Shown here: one piece after another, positions 44,149-52,307 of the stretch
Layout: every line of letters begins with the position of its first letter
Position numbering within the stretch: position 1 is the stretch's first letter
Assembly: GCF_010729485.1 (NCBI RefSeq)
Contig: NZ_AP022609.1
Location: 1,488,001-1,552,000 of the forward strand
Reading direction: 5' to 3'
Length of the DNA: 64,000 nt
Origin: Mycolicibacter hiberniae
Lineage (GTDB): Bacteria; Actinomycetota; Actinomycetes; Mycobacteriales; Mycobacteriaceae
Program-made: the position numbers and the translations under genes
Notes under the pieces: generated by a model
The model's input: the letters and a program-made list of their open reading frames with translations, nothing else
Told to the model about the DNA's origin: nothing
Database searches by the model: none

Positions 44149-46515
44149 GTGTTGTTGGACGCTGTTCGTGTATTGGATCTGGCCGGCGGAGACGCCGACG
44201 CGGTAACCCGGCTGCTCGCCGACCTGGGAGCCGACGTGCTCAAGGTGGAGCCGCCCGGCGGCAGTCCGGCGCGCAGCGCTGCGCCGCTGCTCGGCGGCGT
44301 GAGCATTCCGTTCGCGCTGCACAACGCGAACAAGCGCAGCCTCGTGCTGGATCCCGCCGAGGACCGAGACCGCCGCCGGTTCGCCGAACTGGTGGCCACC
44401 GCCGACATCGTGGTGGACAGCGGCCGGCCCGGACGGGCCGCCGACTTCGGCACCTCGTGCGCAGAGCTGGCCGATCGCTTCGCCCACCTGGTGACGATGT
44501 CGGTCACCGATTTCGGGCAGACCGGGCCGCGCTCGTCGTGGCAGGCCACCGACGCGGTGCTCTACGCGCTCTCGGGAGCTCTGTCACGGTCGGGTCCCAC
44601 CACGGGGACCCCGGTTCTGCCGCCCGCGGGGATCGCCTCGGCGACCGCGGCGGTGCAGGCCGCCTGGGCAGTGCTGGTCGCCTACTACAACCGGTTGCGC
44701 TGCGGAACCGGGGACTACATCGACTTCTCCCGGTACGACGCGGTGGTCACTGTGCTCGACCCGGTGTTCGGGGCGCACGGCCAAGCCGCGGCTGCGCAAC
44801 GCGCCTCGAGCCGGTGGCGTGGGCGGCCCCGCAACCAGGACGCATACCCCATCCTGCCGTGCCGCGACGGCTACGTCCGGCTCTGCGTGATGTCGCCGCG
44901 ACAGTGGCGCGCGCTGTGGAGCTGGCTGGGTGAGCCCGCCGAGTTCGCCGATCCCAAATTCGGAGTGATCGGCGAACGGTTCGCCGTCTGGCCGCAGATC
45001 AGCGCCTTGATCCGTCAGCTGTTCGCCGACCAGGACATGGTGGATCTCGTGGCAGCCGGGCAGTCGCGCGGTGTGCCGATCGCCGCCGTGGGGGACCCGG
45101 CGCAGGTGCTCGAGCAGGAGCACTTCGTGGCCGCCCGGGCGGTCACCCGGGCGGAGCTGGCGCCGGGGCTGTCCGCGACGATACCCACCGGCTACTACGT
45201 GGTCGACGACCAGCGGGCCGGCTTCCGGTCGCCGGCGCCGGCCTGCGGCGACGCCGACGCCGAATGGCTGACGGGTCCCTCCATCGGGCCGGCGTCCGAC
45301 GCCGCCGTCGGCGGCCGGCCCTTCGAGGGAGTGCGGATCGTCGACCTGGGTGTCATCGTTGCCGGCGGCGAGGCCAGCCGGCTCTTCGGCGACATGGGCG
45401 CCGAGATCATCAAGGTGGAGAGTCCGGCCTACCCGGACGGGCTTCGGCAGGCGCGGCCGGGCGAGGCGATGAGCGAGTCGTTCGCCTGGACACACCGCAA
45501 CAACTCCGGATTCGGTCTGGATCTGCGCAGTCCGGCCGGCAAGGAGCTCTTCGCCCGCCTGGTCGGCACGGCCGATGCGGTGCTGGCCAACTTCAAACCG
45601 GGCACGCTGGCCGCCCTCGGCTTTTCCTACGAGGTGCTGCGCGAACTCAATCCACGGATCGTCCTTGCCGAGAGCAGCGCCTTCGGCGAGACCGGCCCGT
45701 GGAGCGACCGCATGGGTTATGGCCCGCTGGTGCGGGCCACCACCGGAATCACCGCGCTGTGGACCGCCACCGACGACGAGGGCGACGCCCAGCGTCACCC
45801 GTTCTACGACGCGACCACGGTCTTTCCCGATCACGTGGTGGCCCGGGTCGCGGCCATCGGGGCGCTGGCGGCGCTGATCGGGGCCCGGCGCACCGCGACG
45901 GGCAGCCACGTCCACGTGTCGCAGGCCGAGACCGCGGTCAATCAGCTCGACACCAGCTACGTCGCCCGTGCCGCGGGCCCGGCGGTGCAGCCCGACAGCG
46001 CGGTGGACCTGGTGTGCCCGTGTGCCGGTGATGACGAGTGGTGTGTGATCTCGATTCGCACCGACGCCGATATGGGGGCTGTCGCCACCGCCTTCGACGA
46101 TCCGGCGCTGGCCGCCGACGGCCGTTACGGCACCGGGGCGGCGCGGGCTGCTCACCACGCCGAACTGGCGGCCGCGCTGGGCCGCCACACCGCGACCCGG
46201 CCCGCCGCGGCGGTAGGGGAGCTGTTGCAGGCCGCCGGGGTGCCCGCCGCGCCGATGAACCGGCCGCCCGATGTGGCCGATGATCCGCAGCTGGCTCACC
46301 GATCGGTGTTCGCGCCCATGACCCACCCGCTGATCGAGCACGCGTTGCCGGCCGAGACCGGTCCGGCGCCGTACCGCAACATTCCGCCGGCGCTGCAGCG
46401 TCCCGCGCCGCTGCCCGGGCAGGACACCCGGGAGATCTGCCGCTCGATTCTCGGGCTCGAGGACGACGAGACCGACAAGCTGATCGCCGACGGAGTGCTG
46501 TTCGCCGCCGATTAG
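44149..46515 (+). CDS. Double CaiB/BaiF family type III CoA-transferase (Rv1866-like)
   Basis: The 788-residue protein holds two type III CoA-transferase domains in tandem: residues ~1-385, beginning [20 protein letters not shown], and ~400-788, beginning [20 protein letters not shown]. Both contain the [22 protein letters not shown] block. The first copy is more divergent, so only the second may be catalytic. It fits steroid or fatty-acid side-chain CoA activation in partnership with the thiolase-like enzyme. The last 36 bases, including the stop, are repeated at 50753-50788 beyond a 4.3-kb insertion. Start GTG 44149 is inferred from the -10 spacing. Confidence 0.88.
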   Translation: MLLDAVRVLDLAGGDADAVTRLLADLGADVLKVEPPGGSPARSAAPLLGGVSIPFALHNANKRSLVLDPAEDRDRRRFAELVATADIVVDSGRPGRAADFGTSCAELADRFAHLVTMSVTDFGQTGPRSSWQATDAVLYALSGALSRSGPTTGTPVLPPAGIASATAAVQAAWAVLVAYYNRLRCGTGDYIDFSRYDAVVTVLDPVFGAHGQAAAAQRASSRWRGRPRNQDAYPILPCRDGYVRLCVMSPRQWRALWSWLGEPAEFADPKFGVIGERFAVWPQISALIRQLFADQDMVDLVAAGQSRGVPIAAVGDPAQVLEQEHFVAARAVTRAELAPGLSATIPTGYYVVDDQRAGFRSPAPACGDADAEWLTGPSIGPASDAAVGGRPFEGVRIVDLGVIVAGGEASRLFGDMGAEIIKVESPAYPDGLRQARPGEAMSESFAWTHRNNSGFGLDLRSPAGKELFARLVGTADAVLANFKPGTLAALGFSYEVLRELNPRIVLAESSAFGETGPWSDRMGYGPLVRATTGITALWTATDDEGDAQRHPFYDATTVFPDHVVARVAAIGALAALIGARRTATGSHVHVSQAETAVNQLDTSYVARAAGPAVQPDSAVDLVCPCAGDDEWCVISIRTDADMGAVATAFDDPALAADGRYGTGAARAAHHAELAAALGRHTATRPAAAVGELLQAAGVPAAPMNRPPDVADDPQLAHRSVFAPMTHPLIEHALPAETGPAPYRNIPPALQRPAPLPGQDTREICRSILGLEDDETDKLIADGVLFAAD
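46480..46515 (+). repeat. 36-bp direct repeat, left copy
   Basis: This is the 3' end of the CoA-transferase gene, from CTGATCGCC to TAG. An identical 36-base copy lies at 50753-50788. It probably marks the integration or recombination site of the intervening TIR/RyR cassette. Confidence 0.9.
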
Positions 46516-46567
46516 CCACCGCAACGACCGGTTCGGACGCCGAGCGGTTGCGTCCCGACTTGTTTCC

Positions 46568-49021
46568 TCACTGGGTGGGGACCGCCACGTAGTGGAGTGC
46601 GAATACATCTGCCGGGACTGGCCATTGCTCTCCCGCTTCGCCCTTGACGACCCAGTCGCCGTCGTCGGCGGCAGTAGGCCCCTCGGCGGTCTCGATCGTT
46701 TCGCCGGGGTGTGCGCGTCGCGCGAGAACCGTTCCGCATCGTTGCCATTCGTTGTTTCTGATATGCAGGTAGCTGGAGCGGAAGATTTCGTTGCGCACCG
46801 ACCAGGTCGCACCGCCGTCGTGGACCCGCCAGTCGCCGGCGTCGGCCTGCATCGTCGCCCCGGATGGCGACGTCCACGTCCAGGGCGAGTCGTGCTGCTC
46901 GGCGCGCACGGTCCCCGCGCGGGTGTATGCCCGCCACACCGGGTGCGATCGATAGCCGAGCTGGCGCAGGCTCCACAGGGTGTTCGCCACGCCCACGAGC
47001 ACTCCGTTCAGCAGCTGCGGGTCAGCCTGGACGACAGGCCAGTCGACAAGCTTGTCGTGTATTCGGTGTTTGTCGTCGCGACTCAGGCCGTATCTCCAAC
47101 CGTTGTCGCGGTAGTAGCGGCACCAGTCCTGGTGTTCGGCTCGGGCCATCTCCATCGCTGAAGTGCGGTCAAAGCCCATCCTCTCGAGCTGCCTGAGCGG
47201 TGGCAGGCCCGCGATGTCGCGTTCTGCCAGCGGTGTCGGGACATCGCCCCAAGGGTTCCAGGTGTGCCCGGCAATCTGCTCAACCATCGATAGGGCGTTG
47301 CGGACCTGTCGTCGATTGGACCCGCGATAGAACTCGTCGAGTTCGGCCCACGGCAGTCTCGAGGGAAGCGGTGTGGTCTCGGGGCCCAGTGTGGACAGGT
47401 AGCGCTCGTGGATGAGGCTGGCTGCCCGCTCCCAAGCGTCTGGGGCTTGGCCGTCAGGAAACTCCAGCATCAGCCGATAGGTGCGTAAGCGCCCGACGAG
47501 GGACATCGGCCTGTCGCTCACGTGGCTGTCCGGATCCCAGCTGTACACCGGCATGGTGGGGAATCGGGCAGCCAGCCGGCTACCCAGAGTCGCGGCTCCT
47601 CGGGGAGCATGCTTCCAGTCGTCGACGAATATCACGGCGCTGGTGGCCGGGTCGCCGGTTTGGATCAGACGTTCCAGTACCGGGACCGACGGCGCACTCG
47701 GCACGACGTCGATGGTGGGCCCTGTGGCCGTAAGCCCGAACTGCTCGCGGTGGAACTCCTGGTCGCGGTGACATTCGTCGGCGTCTTCGCCGACCAGGGT
47801 GAATGCCGGCAATTCCGTTTCGGTCGGGGGGCTGTAGTAGTCGCGCTCCAGTTTGCGGCGATTCAGATCTGCGCAGAGCGCCAGGGTCAGCTGCGAGGTA
47901 CCGCAGATGAACACGCGGCGGACGATCTTGGCCGCGATGATGTTGTCCAACAGCCAACTGGCGGTGATCTCATACTTTCCGATGGTGTCCACGGCCCATC
48001 GGGATTCGGCTCCACCGAGTTGCTGATTTCGCCACGCCTCTGCTTGCCAAGGGTCGTCTACGCGAACGACCAGTGGCAGCCGGATGTGGGGATCGCCCGC
48101 CCGTGCGAGGGCTCCGGTGACGGCATCCAGCCACATTCGGTTGTTGGAGGGTTCGCCGGAGAGCAGGTACAAACGCTCAAGGCGCCGCCACAAGGAGAGT
48201 GCGACCAGCGACGTCGGGTCATTGAGATCGACCGTCAGGACTCGGGCACCTTGCGCGCGGGCGCCCTGGGCGCTGTGCTCATCGGCCTGGTCGACGATGA
48301 CCACGAGGGTGTCGCGTCGGCTCAGCGTCCGCGCTATACCTCCGATCATCGCGCTCGAATCGGCGTCGACGCCGATGACGGCGGTGACTGACGATGCGTG
48401 GTTTGCCTGGAGCAGGTCGACTTGGGATCGGAAGAGTGCGAGGGCAACGCCGGAGAGCCCTGTGAAGATTGCTCCCAGAGCTGCGAGTTGTGCCACCACC
48501 AGGGCGACCGGGGTGGTGGCCGGGCACACCTGCCCGTTCATCGAAAACTCGGTCATGCCGCCCTTGAGCAGCGCTGCGGTCCAGATCAGCGGCTGGAAGA
48601 AGGGCGGGTGAGCGTCGTCGTGGCAATCCCAAAAGGCACTGATGCCCAACAGCGCGCTCGTGGCCGCCAGCCCGGCCGCAACTGCGGCGGTGGCGCTTCC
48701 GGGCCGTCGGTCGCCACGTGCGCGCAGCACCAGGACGCACACCGAGACCAGTAATACCGCGGTGAGCACGACTGTCGGCCACGACCCGGGCCTGCCGAAC
48801 CAGCTCAGCCACGGAGGCAGGCCGCGCGCTGCCGTCGGCCACCGGGCGAGCACGCATAGCCATGCCAGCGGCGGAACCATGCAGGCAACCGCGAAGCGCG
48901 CAAGGCGGCGAGGGGCGGCCAGGGCCTTCACCCGCCCTATCAGATGCCCTTGTGTGCACTGCGCCGGAATTGGGATCACCAATCTGTCTGTCAGTATTGT
49001 CTTACGGAGTTTACTGGGCAT
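46568..49021 (-). CDS. Membrane protein with RCK-like domains, RyR domain and duplicated C-terminal beta motif
   Basis: The 817-residue protein has four hydrophobic segments (about 41-60, 83-101, 111-131, 170-197). Between the last two lies a short re-entrant-like stretch (138-158); no TVGYG selectivity filter is present. Two divergent Rossmann/TrkA-N-like folds follow (~210-350, VTAVIGVDADSS; ~368-500, VFICGTSQLTLALCADL). A ryanodine-receptor domain is clear at ~620-700 (EHQDWCRYYRDNGWRYGLSR, W661). The C-terminus has two related units, GDWRVHDGGATWSV...F..Y and GDWVVKGEAGEQWPV...F..Y. I infer a ligand-gated membrane effector. Start ATG 49021 has GAGG six bases upstream; shorter starts are possible. 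Partner is the divergent TIR gene. Confidence 0.8.
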   Translation of the reverse strand: MPSKLRKTILTDRLVIPIPAQCTQGHLIGRVKALAAPRRLARFAVACMVPPLAWLCVLARWPTAARGLPPWLSWFGRPGSWPTVVLTAVLLVSVCVLVLRARGDRRPGSATAAVAAGLAATSALLGISAFWDCHDDAHPPFFQPLIWTAALLKGGMTEFSMNGQVCPATTPVALVVAQLAALGAIFTGLSGVALALFRSQVDLLQANHASSVTAVIGVDADSSAMIGGIARTLSRRDTLVVIVDQADEHSAQGARAQGARVLTVDLNDPTSLVALSLWRRLERLYLLSGEPSNNRMWLDAVTGALARAGDPHIRLPLVVRVDDPWQAEAWRNQQLGGAESRWAVDTIGKYEITASWLLDNIIAAKIVRRVFICGTSQLTLALCADLNRRKLERDYYSPPTETELPAFTLVGEDADECHRDQEFHREQFGLTATGPTIDVVPSAPSVPVLERLIQTGDPATSAVIFVDDWKHAPRGAATLGSRLAARFPTMPVYSWDPDSHVSDRPMSLVGRLRTYRLMLEFPDGQAPDAWERAASLIHERYLSTLGPETTPLPSRLPWAELDEFYRGSNRRQVRNALSMVEQIAGHTWNPWGDVPTPLAERDIAGLPPLRQLERMGFDRTSAMEMARAEHQDWCRYYRDNGWRYGLSRDDKHRIHDKLVDWPVVQADPQLLNGVLVGVANTLWSLRQLGYRSHPVWRAYTRAGTVRAEQHDSPWTWTSPSGATMQADAGDWRVHDGGATWSVRNEIFRSSYLHIRNNEWQRCGTVLARRAHPGETIETAEGPTAADDGDWVVKGEAGEQWPVPADVFALHYVAVPTQ

Positions 49022-49055
49022 GCTAAGCCTCGAGTCGATCTTTCCGGAGGCGATG

Positions 49056-50660
49056 ATGCTTTTTGTAAGTCACGCCAGCCAAGACAGGTCGGCAATAGAG
49101 GGTCTGCTGGCGGTATTGCGGCGCACTCGCCAGGAAGTGTGGCTGGACGACGAGCTCGGTGGCGGTGAGGCCTGGTGGCAAGCCATTCTGGAGAAGATCC
49201 GCGACTGCAGCGTATTCATCATCGCCCTGTCGAATAACGCGCTGGCATCCAAGCCCTGCGCGGCAGAGCTGCGGTACGCGCAGGCACTTCGGCGTCCCGT
49301 TCTTCCGGTTCAAATCGGTGCGGTCCACAGTGTGCGGGTCACGCCGCTTGCAGCGACGCAGATCATCGATTACCGCAATCCGCTCCACGAAACAGAAATC
49401 CGACTGCTCGCCGCCGTGCGGAAATGCCAAGCGCAGTGCGGTCCACTACCGCCGACCCTGCCCGATGAGCCGGAGGTGCCCTTCGCCTACTTGATGCGGA
49501 TGGCCTCAGTACTGTCCCACCCAGCGCTGAGCCACCACGATCAAGCCGGGCTGGTGTCGGAGCTCAGACACAAGCTCGCAGAGGACTGCGCCGATCCTGC
49601 AGCACTGCGCGACATTGTTCGGCTGCTGTACCTGCTGCGCGATCGTCCGGACGTCACCTGGCGCATCCGCGGCGAGGTCGACGCCTTGTTGGCCGCGTGC
49701 GACTCTGACCTCTCGCCGTCGGTCGGGCTGGCTACGGTGCCGTTCTCGCGCCCCCATCGGGTCGAGTTGCCGTCGGCGCAGTTGCCCGTGGAGCGGCTGC
49801 GATCGAGTCGAGAATCCGCAACGGAGCGACCTCCCTCCGAGCCGCGATCAGTCATCGCGCTGACCCCGTCGTCGAAAATGCTCTCCCCTGCGGAGCCACC
49901 GCCGACACGTGCTCGGCCGGTGGCCATTGCCTCCCGCATCACCAAGGCAGGGCGGACCGGCTTCGCGCACAGCAGATGGATCCTTGCCTCCGCGGTCAGC
50001 CTGGCGGTGATCGCCGCGGTAGTGGTGGCGGTGCTGCACAGCCAGGCAGAACCGTCGGGGCCCGACGTCGCTCTACTCGACGACAGCACCTTGGACACCA
50101 TCATGGGAGCCACCGGGATGAAGACGGCGGAAGGCGGCGTCCTGAAGGCCAAGCACATGCGCGGCACGGTCGAGGTGTCGCCGCCTGAGTGTGCGAGTGT
50201 GCTTTATCCAGGCCTGGATCGGACGTACCGGGACAGCGGGGGCGGGCAAGTCACCTGGCGGGTATCCGAGGACCGCGGCGGCATGGGGCGCGCGGGAGTC
50301 GACGGCAATTTCTTCGTCGACCAGGATGTGGCGTCTTTTCCCGCCGACACTGATCGGCCGACGGCGTTCGTCCGGGCTTCGGCGCTGCCGTGGAGGGCCT
50401 GTGCTGGGCAGACAGTCAGTGCGACCTACCCCGGACCAGAGACGTATACGTGGAATGTCGGGGAGGTGGTCGGGGATGTTCCGCAGATCGGCCAGTCATT
50501 CACCCGGGTCGGCGGTGCGCCTTATGCGTGCCAGCGTGTGATGCGGGTGGTCTCCAACCTGGTCCTCGATATCAAGGCCTGTGGTGATCACGTCGATGAT
50601 GAGGCCAACAAGATCGCAGGCAGGCTGGCCGCGGTTATGACGGATGCGCCACCCTTTTGA
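49056..50660 (+). CDS. TIR domain - transmembrane - PknH-type extracytoplasmic sensor protein
   Basis: Start ATG 49056 follows GGAGG (49046-49050); ATG 49020 is also in frame but overlaps the divergent start. The 534-residue protein has a TIR domain (1-~125) with LFVSHASQD, BB-loop WLDDELGGGE (29-38) and the NADase-type glutamate E71 in KPCAAEL. A linker includes a helical region (~135-215). One membrane helix spans ~308-328. The exported C-terminus (~338-534) matches the PknH sensor domain: DSTLDTIMG, WRACAGQT, YACQRVMRVVSNLVLDIKAC, with four cysteines (ECASV, RACAG, YACQR, KACGD). It resembles a receptor whose cytoplasmic output is NAD+ processing. Such a fusion is unfamiliar to me. Confidence 0.85.
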   Translation: MLFVSHASQDRSAIEGLLAVLRRTRQEVWLDDELGGGEAWWQAILEKIRDCSVFIIALSNNALASKPCAAELRYAQALRRPVLPVQIGAVHSVRVTPLAATQIIDYRNPLHETEIRLLAAVRKCQAQCGPLPPTLPDEPEVPFAYLMRMASVLSHPALSHHDQAGLVSELRHKLAEDCADPAALRDIVRLLYLLRDRPDVTWRIRGEVDALLAACDSDLSPSVGLATVPFSRPHRVELPSAQLPVERLRSSRESATERPPSEPRSVIALTPSSKMLSPAEPPPTRARPVAIASRITKAGRTGFAHSRWILASAVSLAVIAAVVVAVLHSQAEPSGPDVALLDDSTLDTIMGATGMKTAEGGVLKAKHMRGTVEVSPPECASVLYPGLDRTYRDSGGGQVTWRVSEDRGGMGRAGVDGNFFVDQDVASFPADTDRPTAFVRASALPWRACAGQTVSATYPGPETYTWNVGEVVGDVPQIGQSFTRVGGAPYACQRVMRVVSNLVLDIKACGDHVDDEANKIAGRLAAVMTDAPPF

Positions 50661-50752
50661 TTTTGATCTGGCTTCGCTGCGCCGCCCCCCCGTTCCGGGG
50701 CTGTCGTCAGAACCGCGCATGCCGGGCCGGCGCCGACTTCAGGCCAGCGCGC
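50661..50752. other. Non-coding right flank of the island
   Basis: These 92 bases between the TIR stop and the right repeat carry no ORF I would accept. A T-rich start (TTTTGATTTTG) after the stop may aid termination. C7 at 50685-50691 is the longest homopolymer noticed here. Confidence 0.5.
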
Positions 50753-50788
50753 CTGATCGCCGACGGAGTGCTGTTCGCCGCCGATTAG
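50753..50788 (+). repeat. 36-bp direct repeat, right copy
   Basis: Identical to 46480-46515. Here it is non-coding, but its final TAG supplies the first three bases of the -10 hexamer of the thiolase-like gene. Confidence 0.9.
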
Positions 50789-50791
50789 TCT
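50786..50791 (+). promoter_or_regulatory. -10 element TAGTCT, probable leaderless thiolase transcript
   Basis: TAGTCT ends 7 bases before ATG 50799. Three of its six bases are the end of the direct repeat, so this promoter survived the insertion because the repeat was duplicated. Confidence 0.5.
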
Positions 50792-50798
50792 TACGGCC

Positions 50799-52277
50799 AT
50801 GTCTGTCGACCCCCGGACCCCGGTGCTCATCGGCTACGGCCAGATCAACCATCGCGACGACTCCGACCCGGTGGAGCCCGTCGACCTGATGGCGGCGGCG
50901 GCGCGGCGCGCCGCGACCGATCGAGTGCTGCGCGCCGTCGACTCGATCCGGGTGGTCAACCTGCTCTCGGCCCGTTATCGCGATCCGGGCGCTCTGGTCG
51001 GCCAGCGGATCGGTGCGCAGCGCGCCGCCACCCGGTACAGCCCGGTGGGCGGCAACGTGCCGCAGTCCCTGGTGAATCAGGCCTGCCTGGATATCCAGCA
51101 TGGCCGCGCGGGAGTCGTGCTGGTGACCGGCGGTGAGACCTGGCGTACCCGGACCAGGTTGCGGCGGGCCGGCGAAAGGCTGTCCTGGACGCAGCAGGAC
51201 GACACGGTCCCGCTGGCCGAGTGCGACGGCGAAGACGTGCCGATGGTCGGCCCGGACCAAGAGCGGATCGGGCTGGACCGGCCCGCCTACGTCTACCCGC
51301 TGTTCGAGCAGGCGTTGCGTATCGCCGCGGGGGAGAAGGTCGACGACCATCGCCGGCGAATCGGTGAACTGTGGTCGCGGTTCAACGCGGTGGCGGTCGA
51401 CAACCCGCACGCCTGGATCCGTCACCCGGTCAGCGCCGAGGAGATCTGGCAGCCCGGTCCCGCCAACCGGATGATCAGCTACCCCTACACCAAGCTGATG
51501 AACTCCAACAACATGGTCGACCAGGCGGCCGCACTGGTGCTGACCTCGGTCCAGACCGCCACCGATTTGGGCGTCCCCTCCGAGAACTGGGTTTTCCCGC
51601 ACGCCGGTACCGACGCCCACGACACCTACGCCATCGCCGAGCGCGCCGAACTGCACCGATCACCGGCGATCCGGATCGCGGGGGCTCGGGCACTGGAGTT
51701 GGCCGGTGTCGCGGAGATCGGCGAGATCGACTACGTCGACCTGTACTCATGCTTCCCGTCGGCGGTGCAGGTCGCCGCCCGCGAACTGGGCCTTCCCACC
51801 GATGACCCCGCCCGGCCACTGACGGTGACCGGCGGCCTCACCTTTGCCGGTGGGCCGTGGAACAACTACGTGATGCATTCGATCGCCACGCTGGCCGAGC
51901 TGCTGGTGGCCAACCCGGGGCGACGCGGCCTGATCACCGCCAACGGCGGCTACCTGACCAAGCACAGCTTCGGTGTCTATGCGACCGAACCGCCGCAGGC
52001 CGGGTTCCGCTGGCAGGATGTCCAACCCGAGGTGGACGCACAAGCCACCCGGGCGTCGCTGGTGCAGTGGCAGGGAACCGGCGAAGTGGAGTCGTGGACC
52101 ACACCGTTCGATCGCAACGGCCGCCCCGAGCAGGCGTTCCTGGCGGTTCGCACCCCGGAGGGGGCGCGCACGCTGGCGGTGGTCCGGGATCCCGATGCCG
52201 CCCAGACGACCGTGGACGAGGACATCGCCGGTGCCGCGGTCGACGTGCACGAGGACGGTACGGCGACGCTGCGATAG
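50799..52277 (+). CDS. Thiolase-like acetyl-CoA acetyltransferase (Rv1867-like)
   Basis: The 492-residue protein has a thiolase fold with N-terminal VLIGYGQINHRD, the helix PQSLVNQACLDIQHGRAGVVLVTGGE, and the C-terminal half with IDYVDLYSCFPSAVQVAARE (cut here as YSCFPSAVQ) and GLITANGGYLTKHSFGVYAT. The usual nucleophile Cys of the N-terminal half is not obvious, as in SCP2-like thiolases, while a Cys lies in LYSCFPS. It may act in steroid or lipid CoA-ester metabolism with the CoA-transferase gene. Transcript probably starts at the ATG. Confidence 0.82.
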   Translation: MSVDPRTPVLIGYGQINHRDDSDPVEPVDLMAAAARRAATDRVLRAVDSIRVVNLLSARYRDPGALVGQRIGAQRAATRYSPVGGNVPQSLVNQACLDIQHGRAGVVLVTGGETWRTRTRLRRAGERLSWTQQDDTVPLAECDGEDVPMVGPDQERIGLDRPAYVYPLFEQALRIAAGEKVDDHRRRIGELWSRFNAVAVDNPHAWIRHPVSAEEIWQPGPANRMISYPYTKLMNSNNMVDQAAALVLTSVQTATDLGVPSENWVFPHAGTDAHDTYAIAERAELHRSPAIRIAGARALELAGVAEIGEIDYVDLYSCFPSAVQVAARELGLPTDDPARPLTVTGGLTFAGGPWNNYVMHSIATLAELLVANPGRRGLITANGGYLTKHSFGVYATEPPQAGFRWQDVQPEVDAQATRASLVQWQGTGEVESWTTPFDRNGRPEQAFLAVRTPEGARTLAVVRDPDAAQTTVDEDIAGAAVDVHEDGTATLR

Positions 52278-52285
52278 GCGGCCCG

Positions 52286-52303
52286 GCGGCGGGTTTTCGC
52301 CGC
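52286..52303. terminator. Short hairpin between convergent genes
   Basis: GCGGCG (52286-52291) pairs with CGCCGC (52298-52303) around GGTTTT. It lies between the thiolase stop and the HhH protein stop. Confidence 0.4.
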
Positions 52304-52307
52304 ACCG

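Larger units (their letters stand above)
46516..50788. mobile_element. 4.3-kb TIR-RyR accessory island
   Basis: The segment between the two 36-bp repeats, counting one repeat, is 4,273 bases and contains only two divergent genes. Flanking genes are neighbours in M. tuberculosis, so this is an insertion relative to that order. Base composition is lower in parts: lines 47041-47100 and 49021-49080 are each 32/60 G+C by hand count, against 47/60 at 51001-51060. No integrase or transposase is present. The right non-coding end contains a C7 run (50685-50691). Confidence 0.75.

Noticed and set aside
44584..46812. 742-codon minus-strand frame over the CoA-transferase gene
   Set aside because: It crosses the island boundary and opposes a conserved gene, with no domain match.
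48642..49019. Upstream in-frame extension of the TIR protein
   Set aside because: It overlaps the divergent RyR-protein N-terminus and lacks conserved residues; the TIR fold begins at MLFVSHAS.
49020..49055. ATG 49020 as TIR start
   Set aside because: It would overlap the minus start codon (CATG) and adds 12 residues ahead of the domain; GGAGG spacing favours 49056. It remains possible.
50685..50691. C7 run as a programmed frameshift site
   Set aside because: It is non-coding, after the TIR stop; no overlapping frame continues.
46516..50752. Transposon or prophage origin of the island
   Set aside because: No transposase, integrase, terminal inverted repeats or phage genes; only the 36-bp direct repeat is present.
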